A DNA stretch of 64,000 nucleotides from Clostridia bacterium (GTDB lineage: Bacteria; Bacillota; Clostridia; Christensenellales; SZUA-584): NCBI GenBank assembly GCA_003249555.1, contig QKIQ01000061.1:1-64000 (forward strand), read 5' to 3'. The notes under the pieces are model-generated. The model was not told the DNA's origin, ran no database searches, and saw only the letters and a list, made by a program, of their open reading frames with translations. Shown here in pieces: positions 56,189-64,000 of the stretch. How positions within the stretch are numbered: position 1 is the first letter of the stretch; each line of letters opens with the position of its first letter. Both the position numbers and the translations under genes were made by a program.

Positions 56189-56219
56189 TTGACTTAAAGT
56201 AAGCTTTAAACACTATACT
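56189..56219 (+). promoter_or_regulatory. Promoter with internal palindromic operator, upstream of the aldo/keto reductase
   Basis: TTGACT (56189-56194), 19-base spacer, TATACT (56214-56219). The spacer side contains a perfect 6-4-6 inverted repeat, TTAAAG-TAAG-CTTTAA (56194-56209). Its placement between -35 and -10 suggests a repressor site, or an MerR-type activator given the 19-base spacing. Confidence 0.5.
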
Positions 56220-56246
56220 ATTGATATCATTTGCAAAAGGAATGTG

Positions 56247-57374
56247 ATGATTATGATGACGTATTCTACATTTGGAAAAACAGGGTTGAATGTATCTCGG
56301 TTTGGGCTTGGATGTATGCGTTTTCCGGATAATGAACAGGACGCCATTCGTATGGTGCGTTATGCGATTGACTATGGTGTAAACTATTTGGATACCGCGT
56401 ATATGTACAAAGACAGTGAAGCCATTACGGGCAGAGCATTGCGCGGCGGTTATCGCGACAGGGTGTATATTGCGGCTAAAAATCCGGTTTGGGATGTGGA
56501 AAAGCATGCGGATTATGAAAAGTATTTGGATGAAGAGCTCAAACGGTTGGGCACGGATTATATCGATGTCTATCTGCTTCACAATTTGAACCATAACAAC
56601 TGGGAATCCGTCAAACGGTATGACGGGCTCACATTTCTTGATAAGATGGTGCGAAAGGGAAAGATCCGACACAAGGCGTTCTCTATCCACAATACGTTTG
56701 AGGCGTTTAAAGAAATTGTGGACATCTTTGACTGGGAAATGGCGCAGATACAACTCAATATACTTGATGAACACAGGCAGGTTGGCGTAGAGGGACTTCA
56801 ATATGCCGCAGACAAGGGTGTTGCCATGGTGGTGATGGAGCCGCTTCGGGGAGGATCTTTGCTGACAAATGTACCGCGGGAAATTGATGAACTGATTAGC
56901 CGATTTCCTGAAAAGCGGTCGCTTGTGGAATGGTGTTTCCGGTGGCTTTACAACAAATCTGAAGTTTCAGTTATTCTAAGCGGCACAAGTACGATTGATC
57001 AGCTGAAAGACAACTTGCGCATATTTGAGGATGCTCATCCCGATGTCATGAATGAGGACGAAAAAGCGCTTATTCGGCAGATACAGCAGGTTTACGAATC
57101 AAATAACAGCATTGGCTGTACAGGATGCAAGTACTGCATGCCGTGTCCTCAGAATATAAGCATACCGGAGATATTTAAGCTTTATAACAGCTATATGCTG
57201 GAGAAAAGCCATAAGATCGATAAGTATGTGTATAATGATGCGATTGTGCCGAACGCAAAAGGCGCAGACAGATGTGTGGCATGCGGTTTGTGTGAATCAC
57301 ATTGTCCGCAGGGGCTCGAAATTTCGCGTCTGTTAAAAGATGTTCATGCTGTGTTTGCTTCAGAAGAGAAATAA
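56247..57374 (+). CDS. Aldo/keto reductase with C-terminal 4Fe-4S ferredoxin domain
   Basis: A 375-residue predicted oxidoreductase. The AKR barrel starts TYSTFGKTGLNVSRFGLGCM. It has the catalytic Asp and Tyr in YLDTAYMYKDSE (about residues 45-56), Lys in YIAAKNPVW (about 80) and DYIDVYLLHNLNH. The C-terminal part adds two iron-sulphur clusters: CTGCKYCMPCPQNI (about 291-304) and CVACGLCESHCPQG (about 343-356). This fusion is common in anaerobes, and the electron partner and substrate are unknown. ATG 56247 is preceded by AAGGA with 6 bases of spacing. GTG 56244 and ATG 56253 are alternatives. Confidence 0.9.
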   Translation: MIMMTYSTFGKTGLNVSRFGLGCMRFPDNEQDAIRMVRYAIDYGVNYLDTAYMYKDSEAITGRALRGGYRDRVYIAAKNPVWDVEKHADYEKYLDEELKRLGTDYIDVYLLHNLNHNNWESVKRYDGLTFLDKMVRKGKIRHKAFSIHNTFEAFKEIVDIFDWEMAQIQLNILDEHRQVGVEGLQYAADKGVAMVVMEPLRGGSLLTNVPREIDELISRFPEKRSLVEWCFRWLYNKSEVSVILSGTSTIDQLKDNLRIFEDAHPDVMNEDEKALIRQIQQVYESNNSIGCTGCKYCMPCPQNISIPEIFKLYNSYMLEKSHKIDKYVYNDAIVPNAKGADRCVACGLCESHCPQGLEISRLLKDVHAVFASEEK

Positions 57375-57376
57375 AA

Positions 57377-57405
57377 CGTCCGGACGATGATTTGTCGCCC
57401 GGACG
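57377..57405 (-). terminator. Long hairpin between aldo/keto reductase and lysS
   Basis: CGTCCGG (57377-57383) and CCGGACG (57399-57405) with an inner CGA/TCG pair. A T-rich tail exists only on the leftward RNA (TTTTATTT), so it best serves as a backup lysS terminator, but it could stabilise the convergent mRNA end. Confidence 0.6.
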
Positions 57406-57425
57406 CCTTGCAAAAATATATATAA

Positions 57426-57440
57426 GAGCGATAAACGCTC
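57426..57440 (-). terminator. Terminator just after lysS
   Basis: GAGCG-TTTAT-CGCTC hairpin, 8 bases past the stop, followed leftward by TTATATATATTTTT. Confidence 0.6.
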
Positions 57441-57447
57441 ATTAAAC

Positions 57448-59423
<1,976 letters not shown>

Positions 59424-59483
59424 GGCTTCCTCCCGGTGATTATCTTTTGTTTAGATAATATGTGCTTTTTAAATGGTATTATA

Positions 59484-59643
59484 CCTGCATATTTTTGTGG
59501 TAAGTCATGAATTAAGCCCATTTTTATAATATGGAGATTATATGGCAAGCAAAATTAGATGTCAAGAACTTCACGCACAATAAGTGTATAATATGTGTAT
59601 AAACAGTTGATCAGGGCATACTTGCTTGGGTCACAGATATGCT
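59484..59643. other. Intergenic stretch between greA and serC promoters
   Basis: A+T-rich sequence with no gene, riboswitch or repeat that I can recognise. A second TATAAT-like element at about 59588 has no convincing -35. Confidence 0.4.
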
Positions 59644-59671
59644 TTGCTTATTGAATATCATATGCTATACT
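59644..59671 (+). promoter_or_regulatory. Promoter of the serC-serA-cyclophilin operon
   Basis: TTGCTT (59644-59649), 16-base spacer, TATACT (59666-59671) with an upstream TGC giving an extended -10. The predicted leader is about 130 bases, A+T-rich and without a T-box. Confidence 0.6.
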
Positions 59672-59807
59672 GGCTGCATAATAGAAAAGGTAAAAAACTA
59701 TAGGGAATGGCTTGTGTTTCTAAAACATAAAGCATATAATGTATAAAAAAGTTTGTTAAATAATTATCAATGTATTATAAATCTTTCTTATTCTTAGGAG
59801 GTTATCA

Positions 59808-60884
59808 ATGAAGGTATACAATTTCTCTGCAGGGCCGGCATGTCTGCCTGAAGCTGTGCTTGTTAAAGCGCGCGAAGAGCTCGTTATCTATGGCAACAGC
59901 GGCATGTCCGTGATGGAAATGAGCCATCGAAGCGCTGATTATGAAGCGATTATCAATCAGGCGGAAAAAGACTTAAGAGAGCTTATGACGATTCCCCAAA
60001 ACTATAAAGTGCTCTTTTTGCAGGGCGGCGCGTCTATGCAGTTTTCTATGGTGCCCATCAATCTGATGACCACATACAAACGCGCATATTATTTGAAGAC
60101 GGGTGCATTTGCCAAGAAAGCGATTTCTGAAGCGAAAAAAGTTGGAGAGGTCATTGTTCCAGTTTCCTCGGAAGACAAAACATTTTCTTATATACCCGAA
60201 ACTACGCCCGATATGTTTGACAAAAATGCGGATTATGTGCACATCACCTCGAATAATACGATATACGGCACACGCTTTACCAAGCTGCCAGACACAAACG
60301 GAATATCCATCGTCAGTGATATGTCTTCGTGCATCCTATCCGAGACGATCAATGTCGGTGATTACGGTCTTATTTATGCCGGCGCACAGAAAAACATTGG
60401 GCCTGCGGGTGTCACCGTGGTCATCGTTCGTGAAGACCTTATCGGCAAAGCGCCTGAAAACACGTCTTCGATGCTGGATTACAAGATCATGGCAGACAAC
60501 GACTCAATGTATAATACGCCGCCGACATACGGTATATACATTGCGGGGCTCGTATTTGCTCATCTGAAAAAAGAAGGCGGTGTGGAGGCGATGCAAAAAC
60601 GCAACGAAGAAAAAGCCGCGTTGCTTTATGATTATCTCGATAGCTCGTCGCTGTTTAAGCCGACGGCAAATAAAAAGGACCGCTCGCTTATGAATGTGAC
60701 GTTTGTCACAGGCGACGCGGAGCTGGATAAAAAATTTGTATCGGAAGCCAAAACGCAGGGCATTGTGAATATCAAGGGGCACAGAAGCGTGGGCGGGATG
60801 AGAGCCAGCATTTACAACGCGATGCCAGTCGAAGGCATAAAAACGCTGGTCAGTTTTATGAAAGAATTCGAGAAAAATGCGTAA
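59808..60884 (+). CDS. serC: Phosphoserine aminotransferase
   Basis: Transaminates 3-phosphohydroxypyruvate in serine synthesis. 358 residues of class V aminotransferase. The N-terminus is YNFSAGPACLPEAVLVKA. It has GNSGMSVMEMSHRS (about residues 29-42), FLQGGASMQF (about 72-81) and the PLP lysine in YAGAQKNIGPAGVTVV (about 194). The C-terminal GHRSVGGMRASIYNAMP binds substrate phosphate. AGGAGG precedes the ATG. It heads an operon with serA. Confidence 0.97.
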   Translation: MKVYNFSAGPACLPEAVLVKAREELVIYGNSGMSVMEMSHRSADYEAIINQAEKDLRELMTIPQNYKVLFLQGGASMQFSMVPINLMTTYKRAYYLKTGAFAKKAISEAKKVGEVIVPVSSEDKTFSYIPETTPDMFDKNADYVHITSNNTIYGTRFTKLPDTNGISIVSDMSSCILSETINVGDYGLIYAGAQKNIGPAGVTVVIVREDLIGKAPENTSSMLDYKIMADNDSMYNTPPTYGIYIAGLVFAHLKKEGGVEAMQKRNEEKAALLYDYLDSSSLFKPTANKKDRSLMNVTFVTGDAELDKKFVSEAKTQGIVNIKGHRSVGGMRASIYNAMPVEGIKTLVSFMKEFEKNA

Positions 60885-60911
60885 GATAGTGAAAAGGAGC
60901 AAATAGATAGT

Positions 60912-62081
60912 ATGTTTAAAATAAAAAAGCTCAATGCGATTTCTCATGTGGTTAATGAGTATTTGACACCGGATAAATACGATATCAGCGAAGATTTAGA
61001 TAATTACGACGCAATACTTGTAAGAAGTGCAAAATGCCACGATCTTGACATGCCAAAGTGTGTGCTTGCGATTGCGAGGGCGGGCGCAGGCGTCAACAAC
61101 ATTCCCGTAGAAGAATGTGCGAAAAAGGGCATTGTGGTGTTTAATACGCCGGGCGCAAACGCAAACGGTGTGAAAGAACTCGTGCTTGCGGGTATGCTGA
61201 TTGCAAGCCGTCACATTATTGAGGCCAATGAGTGGGTAAAGACGCTCAAAGGCAAGGGCGACGAGGTGCTGCCGCTTGTGGAAAAAGGCAAGAAGCAGTT
61301 TGTGGGGCCCGAAATTGCGGGAAAAACACTTGGTGTGATTGGTCTTGGTGCTATCGGCGTGATGGTGGCCAATGCAGCCCGTTCACTGGGTATGCACGTC
61401 ATTGGCTACGACCCGTACATATCCATTGAATCTGCATGGGGGCTGGACCACGATGTACAGCGCGCCATAAACCTTGACACCGTGCTGACTAAGGCAGATT
61501 ACATCACGCTGCATATTCCGCTGATGGATCAAACCAAAAGTTTTATCGGAGAAGCGGAATTCGCTAAAATGAAGGAAAACGCGGTGTTGCTGAACTTTGC
61601 AAGAAACGGTCTTATCAATTATGACGCGCTTTTTGATGCATTGGATAACGGCAGCATCAGCCGCTACGTAACGGATTTTCCCAATGATAAGCTGCTTTCT
61701 TACGACAGCGTGATCAGCATTCCGCATCTTGGCGCGTCTACACCTGAATCCGAAGAGAACTGCGCCATCATGGCGGCGACACAGCTCAAGGATTATCTCG
61801 AGACGGGCAAGATTGAAAATTCAGTGAATCTGCCGACTGCGGTTCTGCCGTTTACGGGCAAATTTCGCATTGCCGTGATTCACAAAAATATCACGGGCAT
61901 GGTTGGACAGATTACCGCTTTTCTTGCTGAAACGGGCGCAAACATTACGGATATGGTGAACAAGTCTAACGGGGAGATCGCGTATACCGTGATCAACCTT
62001 GATGAAAAAGTCGCCGAAGCAACGATCCAAAAGATTCAGGAAATCAGCAGCGTGATTCGCGTGCGTACATTTGAAAGATAA
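60912..62081 (+). CDS. serA: D-3-phosphoglycerate dehydrogenase, short form with ACT domain
   Basis: Oxidises 3-phosphoglycerate, the entry to serine. 389 residues, the short type lacking the extra intervening domain of the 525-residue Bacillus enzyme. The NAD loop is LGVIGLGAIGVMVANAA (about residues 139-155). Catalytic Arg is in NFARNGLINYDAL, and His in SIPHLGASTPESEENC (about 270). The C-terminal ACT domain (IAVIHKNITGMVGQITAFLA) should bind serine for feedback inhibition. The 27-base gap from serC with AAGGAG indicates one operon. Confidence 0.95.
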   Translation: MFKIKKLNAISHVVNEYLTPDKYDISEDLDNYDAILVRSAKCHDLDMPKCVLAIARAGAGVNNIPVEECAKKGIVVFNTPGANANGVKELVLAGMLIASRHIIEANEWVKTLKGKGDEVLPLVEKGKKQFVGPEIAGKTLGVIGLGAIGVMVANAARSLGMHVIGYDPYISIESAWGLDHDVQRAINLDTVLTKADYITLHIPLMDQTKSFIGEAEFAKMKENAVLLNFARNGLINYDALFDALDNGSISRYVTDFPNDKLLSYDSVISIPHLGASTPESEENCAIMAATQLKDYLETGKIENSVNLPTAVLPFTGKFRIAVIHKNITGMVGQITAFLAETGANITDMVNKSNGEIAYTVINLDEKVAEATIQKIQEISSVIRVRTFER

Positions 62082-62098
62082 AGAAAGAAGAGGCAGAT

Positions 62099-62602
62099 AT
62101 GGTCATCATTGAAATGGCAGACGGAAAGAAGATAAAAATTGAGCTTGCCGCCGATCAGGCACCGAACACAGCGGCTAACTTTAAAAGCCTGGTGTCAAAG
62201 GGCTTTTATAACGGGCTTATTTTCCACCGCGTCATCAGCGGGTTTATGATTCAAGGCGGCTGCCCCAGCGGCAGCGGCACAGGCGGGCCGGGGTACGCGA
62301 TCAAGGGCGAGTTTGCGGCAAACGGCGTGGATAACACGCTCAGCCACAAGCGTGGCGTGGTGTCTATGGCGCGCGCGGCAGGGCACAACACGGCGGGTTC
62401 TCAGTTTTTTATCGTCCATGAGGACGCGCCATTCCTCGACAAACAATACGCGGCGTTCGGTCGCGTGACGGAGGGGATGGACGTGGTGGACGCGATTGCG
62501 GCGGTTCAAACTGACGCGGCGGACAGACCCAAAGAACCGCAGGTGATAAAAAGCGTGACGCTCACCGATGACGAGACGGTGACAGAGCCCCAAAAGGTTT
62601 AG
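62099..62602 (+). CDS. Cyclophilin-type peptidyl-prolyl cis-trans isomerase
   Basis: Speeds proline isomerisation in protein folding. 167 residues, a single cyclophilin domain without signal peptide, so cytoplasmic. The active site is visible as FHRVISGFMIQGGCPSGSGT (Arg about residue 44, residues 42-61), SMARAAGHNTAGSQFFI (about 90-106) and the Trp position replaced in LDKQYAAFGRV. GAGGCAG precedes the ATG. It is the last gene of the serC-serA unit and is followed by a strong terminator. Confidence 0.94.
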   Translation: MVIIEMADGKKIKIELAADQAPNTAANFKSLVSKGFYNGLIFHRVISGFMIQGGCPSGSGTGGPGYAIKGEFAANGVDNTLSHKRGVVSMARAAGHNTAGSQFFIVHEDAPFLDKQYAAFGRVTEGMDVVDAIAAVQTDAADRPKEPQVIKSVTLTDDETVTEPQKV

Positions 62603-62627
62603 TTATAAGTATTGTTGTTTCATGTAT

Positions 62628-62662
62628 ATCCCCGGTTGAAGGAAGCTTTGCCGGGGATTTTA
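62628..62662 (+). terminator. Intrinsic terminator of the serine operon
   Basis: ATCCCCGG (62628-62635) pairs perfectly with CCGGGGAT (62651-62658), then TTTTATC. Confidence 0.85.
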
Positions 62663-62764
62663 TCAACTATTTGATTTGTTACTACCACACATCAATAGAC
62701 TTCATTTAGCCCAAACGGAATAATGAACCGCCATACTATTTGTTACAGCGGCTGAAAAGTTTTT

Positions 62765-63865
62765 TTACACATTGAATTTAAACAGCGTGACGTCCCCGTC
62801 CTGCATCACGTAATCCTTACCCTCCTGACGCACCAGACCTTTGGCTTTGGCGGCTGCCATGTCTCCGCACGCTTTGAGGTCTTCAAAGGCGACGATTTCC
62901 GCCCGGATAAAGCCGCGCTCAAAATCAGTGTGGATCTTGCCTGCCGCGCTGGGCGCTTTTGTGCCGCGCTCAATTGTCCATGCGCGCACTTCTTTTTCGC
63001 CCGCCGTTAAGTAGCTGATGAGGTTTAGGAGCTTGTAACTTTTTTGAACGAGCGCGTTAAGACCGCTTTGCGCAATGCCGAGCTCCTCCAAAAACATCTG
63101 CCGCTCTTCGGGTGAGAGCGTAGAAAGCTCCTCCTCCAGTTTGGCGCAGATCACCATCACTTCAGCTCCTTGCGTCTCTGCGAGCGTCAAAAGCGCGGAC
63201 ACCTGAGGCAGTGTATACGGATCTTTGCAGGATGAGTCTATTTCCGATATATTGGCGGCGTACAGCATGGGTTTATCGGTCAGCAGAAACAGCTCGCCCA
63301 CCAAAGTGCGCTGCGCGTCATCCAGCTCCATGCACGCCGTGAAAATGCCCTTTTCAAGATTTGCTTTGACGAATTGCAGCGTGTCGCACTCGAAAGCGTA
63401 CTTTTTGTCTCCGGACTTTTTCATTTTTTCGCTGCGCGTCAGCCGCTTGTCCACCGTTTCTATATCCGCAAAAATGAGCTCGAAGTTGATTGTTTCCGCG
63501 TCTCTTGTGCTGCCAATACTGCCGTCCACATGCGTGACATCGTCGTCCTCAAAGCAGCGAACCACATGCAGTATCGCGTCCACCTCGCGGATGTGCGCGA
63601 GAAATTTATTGCCAAGGCCCTCTCCGCGGCTGGCGCCCTTCACAAGCCCCGCGATATCCACAAATTCGATCACGGCAGGTGTGAATTTGGCGGGATGATA
63701 AAGGCTCGCCAAAAAGTCCATGCGTGCATCGGGAACAGGGACAACGCCGACGTTGGGATCGATGGTGCAAAAGGGATAGTTTTCGCTCGCCGCCCCTGCA
63801 CCTGTGAGCGCGTTAAACAGCGACGATTTGCCTACGTTGGGCAGGCCGACAATGCCAAGCTTCAT
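62765..63865 (-). CDS. ychF: Redox-regulated ATPase/GTPase YchF (OLA1 family)
   Basis: A ribosome-associated nucleotide hydrolase of the Obg family that prefers ATP. 366 residues. The G1 loop is MKLGIVGLPNVGKSSLFNAL (residues 1-20), G3 is VDIAGLVKGASRGEGLGNKF (about 66-85) and a helical hairpin is inserted about 130-200. The C-terminal TGS domain reads EVRAWTIERGTKAPSAAGKI and GFIRAEIVAF, ending VTLFKFNV. ATG 63865 is chosen because it opens the canonical MKLGIVGLPNVGKS; GAGG lies 5 bases upstream. Confidence 0.96.
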   Translation of the reverse strand: MKLGIVGLPNVGKSSLFNALTGAGAASENYPFCTIDPNVGVVPVPDARMDFLASLYHPAKFTPAVIEFVDIAGLVKGASRGEGLGNKFLAHIREVDAILHVVRCFEDDDVTHVDGSIGSTRDAETINFELIFADIETVDKRLTRSEKMKKSGDKKYAFECDTLQFVKANLEKGIFTACMELDDAQRTLVGELFLLTDKPMLYAANISEIDSSCKDPYTLPQVSALLTLAETQGAEVMVICAKLEEELSTLSPEERQMFLEELGIAQSGLNALVQKSYKLLNLISYLTAGEKEVRAWTIERGTKAPSAAGKIHTDFERGFIRAEIVAFEDLKACGDMAAAKAKGLVRQEGKDYVMQDGDVTLFKFNV

Positions 63866-63940
63866 ACATACCTCGTAGAAAATAATATTCACGTCATTAT
63901 AGCGCCGTAAGAGAGCAAAATCAACTCGATTATAAGCAGC

Positions 63941-64000
63941 TTAATGGCTTTGCAGTTCAATACGCACATTTCCATCATCGTCAATCACAAGATGCATGGG
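63941..64000 (-). CDS. C-terminal end of an unidentified protein (cut by window edge)
   Basis: The last 19 residues of a leftward gene, PMHLVIDDDGNVRIELQSH, then TAA. It ends 75 bases before the ychF start and could be in the same unit. The IDDDGNVRIEL segment looks like a beta-hairpin end, but no family can be named from so short a piece. Confidence 0.4.
   Translation of the reverse strand, partial: PMHLVIDDDGNVRIELQSH

Noticed and set aside
56063-56197. 44-codon frame before the aldo/keto reductase
   Set aside because: No ribosome site, ends on the -35 of the reductase promoter, and no family resemblance.
59672-59807. Possible T-box in front of serC
   Set aside because: No GGTGG-NACCGCG-like antiterminator sequence and no terminator hairpin.

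Overview
The window is a chromosomal segment of an endospore-lineage Firmicute, most likely a member of the Clostridia with moderate GC. Evidence for this includes spoIIR at the left edge, a large SRP RNA carrying an Alu domain, parABS, RemB, long-form HPF, single-chain PurL, an LCP protein and SigA-type promoters. It spans the replication origin: dnaA and dnaN lie at 23.9-26.6 kb, surrounded by three groups of DnaA boxes, and three parS sites follow about 4 kb further on. No rRNA, tRNA, CRISPR array, prophage or insertion sequence was seen. The exact genus cannot be fixed from the sequence alone.

Layout. 0-3.2 kb: the 5' part of spoIIR with a SigF-like promoter, then a leftward restriction-modification operon of DpnII type. 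That operon holds a D12-class adenine methyltransferase that appears to start at ATT, a previously hidden 59-residue zinc-ribbon protein, the GATC endonuclease and a second methyltransferase. 3.4-9.5 kb: rightward genes for a DUF1934 protein, a metallo-hydrolase, CTP synthase, GlnRS and GluRS. 9.5-12.7 kb: leftward small membrane peptide, formate-tetrahydrofolate ligase and a diguanylate cyclase. 12.7-15.5 kb: DeoR regulator, SorE-like dehydrogenase and phosphatidylglycerophosphate synthase. 15.5-20.1 kb: leftward membrane propeller protein, alpha/beta hydrolase, CCA-adding enzyme and DapF. 20.2-26.6 kb: acetyltransferase, pyrimidine-nucleoside phosphorylase, NlpC/P60 hydrolase, dnaA and dnaN with oriC.

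26.6-33.6 kb: VTT membrane protein, SGNH hydrolase, TetR regulator, parAB with parS, CvpA, a DUF5711-like protein and a lipid kinase. 33.8-39.9 kb: purL, hpf, SRP RNA and purA. 40-42.3 kb: MltG-like lipoprotein and a TlpA/CcdA thiol-redox pair. 42.5-47.2 kb: remB-gyrB-gyrA. 47.2-50.4 kb: a candidate small RNA, an orphan solute-binding protein and NadE. 50.4-56 kb: leftward LCP protein, MreB/Mbl, Dus, an unknown membrane protein, an acetyltransferase and an amino-acid racemase. 56.2-64 kb: ferredoxin-type aldo/keto reductase, greA-lysS, serC-serA-cyclophilin, the YchF GTPase and the tail of a further gene.

Most genes are core housekeeping genes for replication and segregation, nucleotide synthesis, translation, envelope and serine synthesis. 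The accessory part is the restriction-modification operon. The most notable non-coding features are the split oriC with a DnaA-trio unwinding element, the triple parS array, two apparently leaderless genes with identical promoter geometry either side of dnaA-dnaN, and a promoter-to-terminator transcription unit downstream of gyrA. Base counts, alignments and structure predictions were done by eye.
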